A stretch of DNA of 64,000 nt from Bifidobacterium eulemuris (GTDB lineage: Bacteria; Actinomycetota; Actinomycetes; Actinomycetales; Bifidobacteriaceae). Positions 15,503 through 24,211 of the stretch are shown piece after piece. A model generated the notes under the pieces. That model saw only the letters and a list, made by a program, of their open reading frames with translations. It ran no database searches and was not told the origin of the DNA. Where the stretch lies: NCBI RefSeq assembly GCF_014898155.1, contig NZ_CP062938.1, positions 186,001 to 250,000 of the forward strand, written 5' to 3'. Within the stretch, counting starts at the first letter, position 1. Every line of letters starts with the position of its first letter. Position numbers and translations under genes: made by a program.

Positions 15503-18064
15503 TCAATCGGTTGCCCTCAGTCTTTCCACAATGCTTTGCTTCTCCAGATTCTTGAAACAGATATAGGGGATCAGAGTCGCAAGCGCAATCAGAACAGGCG
15601 TACAGATCACCAGCGGCAACAGCGTGAAGTGGAATGTCGCCGTCCAATCGGTCGACACCATCATACGGACGACGATTCCCACGGCCAGAGCGCCCAAAAC
15701 GTAGGATGCCAGCAAGGTGCTTCCGGCGTAGTACAAGCCCTCGTCGATCAGCATGCGTCGAAGCTGTCGCTTTGTCATGCCGATGCTCTGTATCATGGCG
15801 AATTCTTTCCGCCGGGAGATAATCGCCGTCAGCATGGAATTGATGAAGTTCAACATGCCGACAAAGGCGATAATCAGGCTGATGGCGAAGCCCATAACCG
15901 TATTGGCCCGTGTTTGTTCCTGATAATGCTCAATCAGAGTGGATTTCGCAGTATAGTTCAGGGATTTATCCACGTTGTCGCGGTGGTCGACCAGCATGTT
16001 TTCCGCCTGAGGCTGGTGTTCCTCCGCCACATCAAAGAACAGCTTTCGCAGGGTGTTGTTCGGATGCGTCTCCCGGAATGCGTCTGCCGGAAGATAGAAC
16101 GACAGGAAATCCTGCGTACCGCTGTTGACACCCTCCGTGATCGTGGGTATATCCGCCACAATCGCCATCACTTCATACTGCCGTCCGTCCAGCTCCACCA
16201 TATCCCCAACGGAATAGGTCGGCTGGGTTTCCTTCTCACTGTCCTCTGCGCCGGTGGCCGCCTCCATCACCACATAGCCCCCGGACAGGAACGCATCCTT
16301 ATCAAAGGTGCCATCCAATATCCGGCCGTCTTGTGCGAAAGCGTCCAGTATCAGGCCGTCGACGCCGTACATCATGGAAACGCATTCGCCGCTTTCGATC
16401 ATGTCATGGTAGGCTTCGGCCAGCCCCGAGTCCGTTGCTTCAATGTAGGCGATTCGTTCGTCAGCATGGTAGTAGGTCTGGATATTTTCCAGTGCGGAGG
16501 CCCCGATCTGGTGGGTGAATACTTGTGAGTACAAGCGGCCCGTGGCTTCCAGCCCGGAAAGCCCCTCAATGTTCTGTACCAGCTCCGGGGAAATGGTTGT
16601 GCCGTAGGGATTGTAGGTTCCGAAGGTGGAGGAAATCGAGCTGTCCTCTACCTCAAAATCACTGATAACCGTCTGGCCCATATATTTATCGATATCGAAG
16701 CTGGCGTTTTTCGCAAAGACGCAGGAAAGCAGCACAAGCCCCAGCGTCAGGGAGCAGATCACCGTAATGGTGCGCTTCGTGTTCCGCCCCAAATTGGCCA
16801 GCGCCATCTTCGGGATGCTTGCGCCGCCGGTGCTTTTCTTGATTTTTCGTGTGCTGACGGTGCCTGCGTCGGTGTAGTGCAGGGCCTCCATCGGGGAAAC
16901 CTTGCCGGCGATTTTGGCGGGCCTCATGCAGGAGATCAGAACGGTCAGATAGGCGAACGCCGCAGAGCCAATGAAGATATAGGGATTGACCGCTGCTTTT
17001 GCCTCTCCTGTTGTCCCGGTTATCATCACCGGCACCAACACTGCTCCCAGCAGATACCCGATTCCCAGCCCGATAGGAATGCCGATTAGCGACAAACGGT
17101 TGGCCTGCCCGTAGATCATCGTCTTGAGCTGCTTTTTGGTGGTTCCCAAAGTTTTCAGCCTGCCATAAAAGCGGATGTCTCCGGCGACGGAAATCTGGAA
17201 AATGTTGTAGATAATCAGATACCCGCTGGCAAATACCAACACCATGCAAATTGCCATCGGCAGCACTTCGCGGATGATGTTCTGGTTCATGGTGGCGTCA
17301 TAGGCAGCATTGGGAGAAAAGAACACGTCGGACAGCCCGGTGTCGGCTACGATCCGCTCCGCTGTCCCTTCCAGATCGTCGTCATTGTGAAGATCGAGGT
17401 GGAGCATCACGGTTCCCAAAACCTGCCCGTTCGCAAGCTGCGTTTCCTGGTCGATATCTGCACACTGGATTTGGACGAAGGCTTCGGAAACCCATGCCAT
17501 GCTTGCCATAGCGGCGGAATTGCCGTCCCAATATCCGGAGAGGACGAAGGTGCTGGTGGTGTATTCATCAGAAGTTAAATCCTTGCGCCATTCAAGGGTG
17601 ATTTCTTGCCCTAATTCATAAGGCAGCCCCATCTTGTCAAGGGTGATGGTGTCCAAAGCGATCTCGTTTTCCCGTACCGGCATGGTTCCCGTTGTAGGGT
17701 AGGAAAAGCTGGAACGAGCGTAGTTTTCATCGGCATAGCGGATTTCCACCTGCCGCCCGGTCAGTTCCTTATTTTCGGCCACGCCTATGATCGCGCTTTT
17801 CCCGTAGTCCCGAACAGCTTGGTGGGTGATGATTTTCTCCGCATCGGCGTCCGTCATGGTGCCGGAGCTCAAATGGCTGTTATATCCGGCCTGCTGGAAA
17901 TTCATGTTCCGTATATTGTCCACCATGCTTTGTGACAGGACGAACAGGGATGTGAACATAACCGTTGTGAGGATAATGGCGAAGACGGCGATCAGGTTGC
18001 GGGTTGTATTCGCCTTGAAACTGCGGTTTGTCAGTGTGCGAATGATTGATTTCTGTTCTTTCAT
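15503..18064 (-). CDS. FtsX-type ABC transporter permease (acquired block)
   Basis: This 853-residue permease has the MacB/FtsX architecture. One N-terminal membrane helix (NLIAVFAIILTTVMFTSLFVL) precedes a large extracytoplasmic domain. Three to four helices around 270-400 follow, then a second extracytoplasmic domain, and three C-terminal helices (AISLIIAFVGMLNFINSML, SMTA...KEFAMIQSIGMTKRQLRRM). Proteins of this layout work with a LolD-like ATPase in antimicrobial peptide export or resistance. The start is preceded by AAGGCGG. Codon use is more AT-tolerant and Clostridia-like than in neighbouring genes. It ends the operon 20900-15503 (response regulator, kinase, ATPase, permease). Confidence 0.88.
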   Translation of the reverse strand: MKEQKSIIRTLTNRSFKANTTRNLIAVFAIILTTVMFTSLFVLSQSMVDNIRNMNFQQAGYNSHLSSGTMTDADAEKIITHQAVRDYGKSAIIGVAENKELTGRQVEIRYADENYARSSFSYPTTGTMPVRENEIALDTITLDKMGLPYELGQEITLEWRKDLTSDEYTTSTFVLSGYWDGNSAAMASMAWVSEAFVQIQCADIDQETQLANGQVLGTVMLHLDLHNDDDLEGTAERIVADTGLSDVFFSPNAAYDATMNQNIIREVLPMAICMVLVFASGYLIIYNIFQISVAGDIRFYGRLKTLGTTKKQLKTMIYGQANRLSLIGIPIGLGIGYLLGAVLVPVMITGTTGEAKAAVNPYIFIGSAAFAYLTVLISCMRPAKIAGKVSPMEALHYTDAGTVSTRKIKKSTGGASIPKMALANLGRNTKRTITVICSLTLGLVLLSCVFAKNASFDIDKYMGQTVISDFEVEDSSISSTFGTYNPYGTTISPELVQNIEGLSGLEATGRLYSQVFTHQIGASALENIQTYYHADERIAYIEATDSGLAEAYHDMIESGECVSMMYGVDGLILDAFAQDGRILDGTFDKDAFLSGGYVVMEAATGAEDSEKETQPTYSVGDMVELDGRQYEVMAIVADIPTITEGVNSGTQDFLSFYLPADAFRETHPNNTLRKLFFDVAEEHQPQAENMLVDHRDNVDKSLNYTAKSTLIEHYQEQTRANTVMGFAISLIIAFVGMLNFINSMLTAIISRRKEFAMIQSIGMTKRQLRRMLIDEGLYYAGSTLLASYVLGALAVGIVVRMMVSTDWTATFHFTLLPLVICTPVLIALATLIPYICFKNLEKQSIVERLRATD

Positions 18065-18076
18065 GGTGTCGCCGCC

Positions 18077-18742
18077 TTACTGTGCAATCCGGCCATCTTC
18101 AATGTGAATGGTGCGGTCCGCCCGCGCTGCGATTTCCGGGTTGTGGGTAATCATCACAATGGTCTGATGGAATTTCTGGCTGGTGACTTTCAGAAGTTCA
18201 ATCACTTCGTCACTGGTTTTGCTGTCCAGATTGCCGGTCGGTTCGTCGGCAAGGATAATGGCCGGTTTGCTGGCCAATGCCCTTGCGATGGCCACACGCT
18301 GCTGCTGGCCGCCGGAAAGGGTATTGGGCATGTTGTGGAGCTTCTTTTCCAGCCCCAGCAGCGCCGCGATCTCCTTGATGAATTGCGTATCCGGCTTTTT
18401 CCCATCAAGCTGAATGGGCATAACAATGTTTTCGTACACATTCAGGATGGGAACCAGATTGTAGTTCTGGAAGATGAAGCCGATCCGCTGGCGGCGGAAT
18501 ACGGTCAAGTCCTCGTCTCTCAGCTTGCCCAGTTCGTAGTTGTCCACTTTGACCGTCCCGGAAGTAGGACGGTCTAAGCCGCCCAACATATTCAGCAGGG
18601 TGGATTTACCGCTGCCGGATGTGCCGATGATGGCAACGAATTCGCCCGGCTCGATGGAAATGCTCACGCTGTCCAGAGCCTTGACGATGTTCGGTTCAGC
18701 GCCGTATTGCTTCGTCAATTGCTCGGTGCTCAAAATACTCAT
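18077..18742 (-). CDS. ABC transporter ATP-binding protein (acquired block)
   Basis: This 221-residue ATPase is of the MacB/LolD/BceA class. Walker A is GTSGSGKST, the Q-loop is IFQNYNLVP, the signature is [15 protein letters not shown], Walker B is [13 protein letters not shown] and the switch histidine is in MITHNPE. It partners the FtsX-type permease 12 bp downstream. An SD-like GAGG precedes the ATG. With the adjacent two-component pair it forms a typical Firmicutes peptide-sensing and detoxification module. The specific peptide or lipid substrate is unknown. Confidence 0.93.
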   Translation of the reverse strand: MSILSTEQLTKQYGAEPNIVKALDSVSISIEPGEFVAIIGTSGSGKSTLLNMLGGLDRPTSGTVKVDNYELGKLRDEDLTVFRRQRIGFIFQNYNLVPILNVYENIVMPIQLDGKKPDTQFIKEIAALLGLEKKLHNMPNTLSGGQQQRVAIARALASKPAIILADEPTGNLDSKTSDEVIELLKVTSQKFHQTIVMITHNPEIAARADRTIHIEDGRIAQ

Positions 18743-18868
18743 ATGCCATAGCCTCGCTTTCTTTTTCTGGTTTTGTTTTCACCGTATCCAGGCAAAGAAA
18801 AGGCGCAACGGACAATGCGTAATCTAATATCGACGATGAGAAAACTAAAGCCTTCCGCCGAAAGAGCA

Positions 18869-18897
18869 AACGCCGCTTCGCGAGGAAACGGCGTTTT
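18869..18897 (-). terminator. hairpin after the histidine kinase gene
   Basis: AAACGCCG (18869-18876) pairs with CGGCGTTT (18890-18897), just past the kinase stop at 18901. On the minus strand it is followed by GCTCTTTC. It may reduce read-through from the regulator genes into the ABC genes. Confidence 0.55.
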
Positions 18898-18900
18898 CGA

Positions 18901-20193
18901 TTAAGGGCATGGGATCAGAATATTCAGCCGATAGGTTCTTTCTTCCTGTTGGAATCTGCACTGGCCGCCGTATTTCTCTACGGCTTTTTTGATGTTGGGA
19001 ATACCGAAGCCATGCGCAAAGCGGTCTTTCTTTGTGGTTCTCTCGGTGAGATGGTTCTCCGGCAATGTATTGTTCTCCACGGTGATAAGCAGCATATCCC
19101 GGACGCGCTCGGCCTTAACGGTGATCAGGCGTTTGGATTCCGGCAGTTTTTCACTGGCCTCTATCGCATTATCAATGGCGTTGCCGAAAATGGTGCTGAT
19201 GTCCAGCGGCTCTATAAAGTCAATTCCGTGAAAGTCAACCATAGCGGAAAAATCAATCTGCTTTTCACGTGCCTTTGCCGTCTTATCTTTTACAATGATG
19301 TCCAGAAATTCATTTCCTGTATGCGCATAATCCTCGTAGTCTGTGATTTGGGAGCGCAGCGTTTTCGCCATCTGGCGTGTTTCCTCTGTATTCTGCCTGT
19401 TTTCCATTACAAGCAAATGGTTTTTCAGGTCGTGGTAGATGGAGCGAACCCGGTCCTCGTCTTTCATTTTTTCTTGATAGTAGGCAAACTGCTGCTGAAG
19501 TAGGGCGATTTGCAGTTTGCCTCGCTGTTCCTGTTCCCGCAGATACATGGTGTTTTTCGCATAGAGAAATGTCATAATACCGGCCGCAGGAAGAGCCGTT
19601 GAAACAATATAGTGGAGTCTGTCTCCCGCGACTCCTAGGTTCAAATGCATATAAACATCCGACATAAAAAACACTATTGCGAAAATAAATATCGTTGTCA
19701 GCAAGATAAAGTCTTTATAATTCACTTGATAAGTGAAATTTCTGCACATCAGGTAAGAAAGGCACAAAACTATGATTCGTGCGATCAAAATAATCGCATA
19801 AATTTCCCAGCGCATGAGCGAATCGCCGTCTATCACAACAATAATATTGTCCTGGTAGAAAGCGTGTCCTATCAGCATTCCTATGCCTTCGGTCAGTATT
19901 GGTATCGTAATCAGGTAAGCTTCATAGCAAATACCGCATGTGGCAAATGAATCTGCATAGCATATTTTTATTACAGTCAGACCGACAATGATAAGAACGG
20001 GAATTTTATATGCGCCCAACTCGGTAAACCATGTCATAGCATAAATGCTGAGAAAATATATGCCTATGATGATGCACTTATTTGCGAAGGCGCTGAAACG
20101 AGGCTTTTTGCATAACCATAAGCAGAATAGATACACTGAAATAGCTTCTGTCGCCGTTGAAAGTATATCTAGAATCTGATATGCCCATGTCAT
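18901..20193 (-). CDS. AgrC/GHKL-type sensor histidine kinase (acquired block)
   Basis: This 430-residue membrane kinase has six or seven N-terminal hydrophobic helices up to residue ~205. A coiled coil follows, then the phosphoacceptor region SIYHDLKNHLLVMEN and a GHKL ATPase domain with N-box FGNAIDNAIEASEKL and G-box FAHGFGIPNIKKAVEKYGG. This is the AgrC/quorum-sensing class that pairs with LytTR regulators. The ATG at 20193 overlaps the regulator stop (ATGA) and has GGGGAG seven bases upstream; a TTG at 20208 is less likely. The base composition is distinctly AT-richer than the surrounding chromosome. Confidence 0.9.
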   Translation of the reverse strand: MTWAYQILDILSTATEAISVYLFCLWLCKKPRFSAFANKCIIIGIYFLSIYAMTWFTELGAYKIPVLIIVGLTVIKICYADSFATCGICYEAYLITIPILTEGIGMLIGHAFYQDNIIVVIDGDSLMRWEIYAIILIARIIVLCLSYLMCRNFTYQVNYKDFILLTTIFIFAIVFFMSDVYMHLNLGVAGDRLHYIVSTALPAAGIMTFLYAKNTMYLREQEQRGKLQIALLQQQFAYYQEKMKDEDRVRSIYHDLKNHLLVMENRQNTEETRQMAKTLRSQITDYEDYAHTGNEFLDIIVKDKTAKAREKQIDFSAMVDFHGIDFIEPLDISTIFGNAIDNAIEASEKLPESKRLITVKAERVRDMLLITVENNTLPENHLTERTTKKDRFAHGFGIPNIKKAVEKYGGQCRFQQEERTYRLNILIPCP

Positions 20194-20900
20194 AACATAT
20201 CTCCCCAATAGTCAGTCAGACGCTCCATGAATTCTTTGCGCTTCGGCTGACTGATGGGAATGGTCTCGCCTGAAATCAATTCAATATCCAGCTTTTTAAT
20301 GCCTTTCACATAAAACAGATTGACTATATAGCTGGTATGGCAACGCACAAAGTCGTTGTCGCAGAGCGCCCGTTCCATTTCCTTCATGCTTTTGTAGCAG
20401 ATGATGTTTTCCTGTTCGGTATGGAACATCAGATTGCGGTTGAAGGTTTCAATATAGCGAATGGATTTCAGTGGAACCTTGTATTTTCCCGTGTCGTTGG
20501 CGATCACCAGAGAAGGATTGTCTTCCTTCCGGTTGCGCTCTACGAATTTATCCAGCTCCGATTTCAGCCGGACATACTGTAAAGGTTTGATGATGTAGTT
20601 GGTCGCCTGATACTTATAGCCTTCAAGCCCGTACTGCGTGAGAGTGGTCAGGAAAATAATCCCCACACGTTCATCCATCCGCCGGATGCGCTCGGCGGCA
20701 TGAAGGCCGTTCACCAGCTTCATGCGAATATCAAGGAAAATCAGGTCTACGGTGGGGTCGTATTTCTCGATCAGCTCCATGCCGTCATAGTAGGGAGTGA
20801 CCTTTATGCCCAGTCCCGTCTCCTTGCTGTATTGGTTCAATAGGTCGGTCAAATGCTGAACAAAAGCTTTTTCATCGTCACAAATCGCTATATGCAACAC
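20190..20900 (-). CDS. LytTR-family response regulator (acquired block)
   Basis: This 236-residue AgrA/VirR-like regulator has a receiver domain (residues 1-120; acid pocket ICDDE, phosphoacceptor in LIFLDIRM, conserved Lys in YIIKPLQ). A LytTR DNA-binding domain follows (VPLKSIRYIETFNRNLMFHT...FVRCHTSYIVNLFYVKGI). The start is taken as GTG at 20900, after AGGTGA; an ATG at 20933 would add eleven residues without an RBS. It is translationally coupled to the kinase by a 4-nt overlap. LytTR proteins bind paired 9-bp repeats, and the likely target is the promoter of this operon or the ABC genes. Confidence 0.9.
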   Translation of the reverse strand: MLHIAICDDEKAFVQHLTDLLNQYSKETGLGIKVTPYYDGMELIEKYDPTVDLIFLDIRMKLVNGLHAAERIRRMDERVGIIFLTTLTQYGLEGYKYQATNYIIKPLQYVRLKSELDKFVERNRKEDNPSLVIANDTGKYKVPLKSIRYIETFNRNLMFHTEQENIICYKSMKEMERALCDNDFVRCHTSYIVNLFYVKGIKKLDIELISGETIPISQPKRKEFMERLTDYWGDML

Positions 20901-21077
20901 CGGTTCACCTGCCTTCCCTCTATCGTCCATCATATGTGAGCCATCTCATAGTCCGCTCATATAGTGGACTTTTTCTTTCCATGCAATGTATGGGGGCTAG
21001 CGTGATGGAAGCCATGGAACACTTACTGTGGCCGAGTCATACGAGATATCACGAGAGAGATCACGAACGAGGACATC

Positions 21078-23480
21078 ATGACGAACGTTGCGTCATCCGC
21101 GGCCGCCCAAGCGCCAGCGCCGGGCAGGCTGGAATTCGAGAACGACTACACGCCGGCCGAGGCCGAGCGCGTCATCCGCAACAGCAAGGGACTGCCCGTC
21201 GGCGTGCGCCCGAAGATGGTGTGGACCTGGCCCAAGGCCCTGCTGTGGGCCGCCATCGCCATCGTCGGTGCCATCGGCTGGTCCATCCTCGCCGTCTCGC
21301 GCGGCGAACAGATCAGCGCCATCTGGTTCGTGATCGTGGCGCTGTGCTCCTACGCCATCGCCTACCGTTTCTACGCGTACTACATCCAAATGAAAATCAT
21401 GCGCACCGACGACGCGAACGCCACCCCGGCCGAACGCGTGCACGACGGCGCGAACTTCGAACGCGCCGACCGCCGCGTGCTCTTCGGCCAGCACTTCGCC
21501 GGCATCTCCGGTGCAGGCCCGCTCGTCGGCCCGATCCTGGCCGCGCAGATGGGCTACCTGCCTTCCGTGCTGTGGATCATCCTCGGTGTGATCCTCGCCG
21601 GCGCGGTGCAGGACATGCTGGTGCTGTGGATCTCCGCCAAGCGCCGCGGCCGCTCCCTCGGCCAGATGGCCACCGATGAGATGGGCAAGTTCGGCGGCAT
21701 GATCCTGTCGATCTTCCTGGTGGTGATGACCGCCATCGCCATGGCCTTCCTCGCGCTCGTGGCCATCAAGGCCATGGCCTCCTCGCCGTGGGCCGTGTTC
21801 TCCATCGGCATGACCATTCCGATCGCCCTGCTGATGGGTTGCTACCAGCGCTTCCTGCGTCCGGGGCGCGTCATCGAAACCACGCTGCTCGGCTTCGTGC
21901 TGCTCGTGCTCGACATCGTCGCCGGCGGCTATATCGCCGACTCGCCGGTCCTCGCCCCGATCTTCACCCTGACCGCCCCGCAGCTGGTGATCGCCCTGGT
22001 GATCTACTCCTTCGCCGCCGCCGCGCTGCCGCACTGGCTGCTCGTCACCCCGCGCGACTACCTGTCCACGCTGATGAAGATCGGCACGCTGGTGCTGCTG
22101 GTGATCGGCATCCTCATCGCCAATCCTTCCGTGCAGGTGCCAGCCCTGACCGAACTGGCCTTCACCTCCAACGGACCGACCTTCTCCGGCGACCTGTTCC
22201 CGTTCCTGTTCATCACCATCGCCTGCGGTGCCCTCTCCGGCTTCCATGGCGCGGTGAGCTCCGGTCTGACCCCGAAGGCCGTCGAGAAGGAGAACCAGAT
22301 CCGCATGATCGGCTACGGCTCCATGCTGGTCGAATCCTTCACCGCCGTAATCGCGTTGATCGCCGCGATCACCCTGAGCCAGGGCCTGTACTTCGCCACG
22401 AACATGTCCGCCGCGCAGATCCAGGCCACGGCCGGCGAATCCTATTCCGCCGAAGCCTCACCCGAAGCCAACGCCGTTGCCGCCACCGAGAACATGCAGG
22501 TCTCCGACATCGAAGGCGAGCAGATGACCACCACGTGGGAGTCGGTCGACGAGAACGGCGATCCGGTGGTCTACGAGGGCGAGGAGGCGTTGACCAAGGC
22601 CGCCGAGGACCTCGGCGAGCAGAGCATCGTCTCGCGCACCGGCGGCGCCACCACCTTCGCCATGGGCATGGCCAACTTCCTCAAGTCCTATCTGGGCGGC
22701 CAGGGCTCGCTCGGCTTCTGGTACCACTTCGCCATCATGTTCGAGGCGCTGTTCATCCTCACCACCGTCGACAACGGCACCCGTGTGGCCCGCTACCAGA
22801 TCGGCGAGATGCTCGCCAACGTCAAGCGGCTCAAGAAATTCGGCGACCCCACCTGGAAGCCCGGCAACATCATCACCACGCTGGTGGCCACCGCGTTGTG
22901 GGGCGGCCTGCTGTGGATGGGCGTGGCCGACGCGAACGGCGGCATCAACGCCATGGTCCCGATCTTCGGCATCTCCAACCAGCTGCTCGCGGCCGCCTGC
23001 CTCATGCTGGTGACCGTGTGCGTGGTCAAGATGGGCCGCGCCAAGTACGCGTGGATCCCCGTCATTCCGCTCGTGTGGGATGTCGCCGTGACCTTCACCG
23101 CCGACTTCCAGAAGATCTTCGGCCCCTTAAGCTACTTCACCACCGCCGCCAACTACCGCGCGCAGATCGACTCCGGCGCGTTGGAGGGCGAGGCGTTGGC
23201 CAACGCGAGGGCCGCACTGAGCAACGCCTACCTCGACGGCGTGCTGAGCGTGTTCTTCCTCGTGATGATGGGCGTGTTCCTGATCGTCGGCATCGTGGTC
23301 GTCGCCAAGACGCTGATCTCGGGCAAAGTGGGCGTCGAAACCACCAGCGAGGAGCCGTTCGTCGAATCCCAGTGGTTCGCCCCGTCCGGACTGGTCGCCA
23401 CCAAGTTGGAGAAGAAGGTGCAGCGCGAATACAGCGCCAAGCTGCACGAACTCGCGCAGAACGCCGAAGCCGCGGCTTGA
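21078..23480 (+). CDS. cstA: carbon starvation protein A, peptide/pyruvate transporter
   Basis: This 800-residue polytopic membrane protein of the CstA family has the conserved segments FGQHFAGISGAGPLVGPILAAQMGYLP, PHWLLVTPRDYLSTLMKIG, FHGAVSSGLTPKAVEKENQIRMIGYGSMLVES and FEALFILTTVDNGTRVARYQ. CstA proteins take up peptides or pyruvate under nutrient stress. An acidic hydrophilic stretch at about residues 455-520 (ESYSAEASPEANAV...DENGDPVVYEGEE) is a loop insertion. The ATG at 21078 follows GAGGAC. The small CstA-associated protein YbdD is encoded 212 bp downstream, beyond a repeat hairpin. Confidence 0.95.
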   Translation: MTNVASSAAAQAPAPGRLEFENDYTPAEAERVIRNSKGLPVGVRPKMVWTWPKALLWAAIAIVGAIGWSILAVSRGEQISAIWFVIVALCSYAIAYRFYAYYIQMKIMRTDDANATPAERVHDGANFERADRRVLFGQHFAGISGAGPLVGPILAAQMGYLPSVLWIILGVILAGAVQDMLVLWISAKRRGRSLGQMATDEMGKFGGMILSIFLVVMTAIAMAFLALVAIKAMASSPWAVFSIGMTIPIALLMGCYQRFLRPGRVIETTLLGFVLLVLDIVAGGYIADSPVLAPIFTLTAPQLVIALVIYSFAAAALPHWLLVTPRDYLSTLMKIGTLVLLVIGILIANPSVQVPALTELAFTSNGPTFSGDLFPFLFITIACGALSGFHGAVSSGLTPKAVEKENQIRMIGYGSMLVESFTAVIALIAAITLSQGLYFATNMSAAQIQATAGESYSAEASPEANAVAATENMQVSDIEGEQMTTTWESVDENGDPVVYEGEEALTKAAEDLGEQSIVSRTGGATTFAMGMANFLKSYLGGQGSLGFWYHFAIMFEALFILTTVDNGTRVARYQIGEMLANVKRLKKFGDPTWKPGNIITTLVATALWGGLLWMGVADANGGINAMVPIFGISNQLLAAACLMLVTVCVVKMGRAKYAWIPVIPLVWDVAVTFTADFQKIFGPLSYFTTAANYRAQIDSGALEGEALANARAALSNAYLDGVLSVFFLVMMGVFLIVGIVVVAKTLISGKVGVETTSEEPFVESQWFAPSGLVATKLEKKVQREYSAKLHELAQNAEAAA

Positions 23481-23518
23481 TTCGCGCCGCGGCTGGGGTG
23501 ACGCACGTCCCCGCATTG

Positions 23519-23660
23519 CGTCATTCTGAGCGGAGCGCAGCGGAGTCGAAGAATCTCACTCGCAATGGGTAAGGGATTCTTCGACTCCGTACTTCGTGCT
23601 CCGCTCAGAATGACGTTGATAATGCTGAGCGGAGTCGAGGTATCTCCTCGAAGAATGACG
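23519..23660. repeat. palindromic repeat family, copy b (large hairpin)
   Basis: An arm starting CGTCATTCTGAGCGGAGC (23519-23536) is the inverse of GCTCCGCTCAGAATGACG (23598-23615). The pairing continues through the GGAGTCGAAGAATC/GATTCTTCGACTCC part. A further half copy follows to about 23660. It fills the gap between cstA and ybdD and would form a stable RNA hairpin inside the transcript. Confidence 0.8.
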
Positions 23661-23692
23661 ATTCGCACATATTTCGAGCCGATGGGAAGCCT

Positions 23693-23899
23693 ATGAACCT
23701 CGTATTGAACAAGTTGAAGCGCGCATGGCGCGGCATCGTCTGGTATCTGCGTGAGGTCAGCGGCGAAGCGCGCTACGACCATTATCTCGAGCATTTCGCC
23801 GTCGAACATCCCGGCGAAACCCCGATGAGCGAGGTCGAATACCTGCGCGCCCGCGAGGAATACGACCGTCTGCATCCCAATACGAGCTGCTGCTGTTGA
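23693..23899 (+). CDS. YbdD/YjiX-family CstA-associated small protein
   Basis: This 68-residue protein has the family core RAWRGIVWYLREVSGEARYDHYLEHFAVEHPGETPMSEVEYLRAREEYD. YbdD-like proteins are encoded beside cstA or other pyruvate/peptide transporters and are needed for their activity in enterobacteria. Its position supports the same here. It ends in three consecutive cysteines (TSCCC), which is unusual. The ATG is at 23693, after a weak GGGAAGCC. Translation probably depends on read-through of the hairpin at 23519-23615. Confidence 0.85.
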   Translation: MNLVLNKLKRAWRGIVWYLREVSGEARYDHYLEHFAVEHPGETPMSEVEYLRAREEYDRLHPNTSCCC

Positions 23900-23934
23900 G
23901 TGGGTTCGCACGGGATCTTCGGAGAGTGGATGCT

Positions 23935-24043
23935 GTGCGACTTTTCCGCACATGAAAGTCACATCGCTTCACAAGACGAAATGGCGACATTCCTCGGAAT
24001 GTCGCCATTTCCTGTTCGTTTTGGGTTGGCACAAGGGTCGCAC
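23935..24043 (+). repeat. 108-bp GTGCGAC repeat element, copy 1
   Basis: This 109-bp element is bounded by GTGCGAC and GTCGCAC. It contains a perfect 16-bp hairpin, 23978-23993 with 23996-24011 (2-nt loop). Related copies lie at 27843-27950 (same strand) and 44350-44457 (inverted). It encodes no protein and has the form of a small non-autonomous mobile element. The remainder of the 23900-24211 gap shows no gene. Confidence 0.75.
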
Positions 24044-24211
24044 GAATACTTGGTGGAGATAATGTCGTGCGCAGACCGTTGGAATGACGCCGATGCAACC
24101 GTGGGTTGCGGAGAAAAATCGGGATGCGACCGCAAGTTGGTAGCGCGAGGACGTGTCGATGCCGCATAGTGAAGGCCGTACACTGATTCGTAATCGGTAA
24201 GGAGTCCCGCG

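Noticed and set aside
21788..23572. A plus-strand 594-codon frame inside cstA
   Set aside because: It is an Arg/His-rich off-frame translation of cstA without domains.
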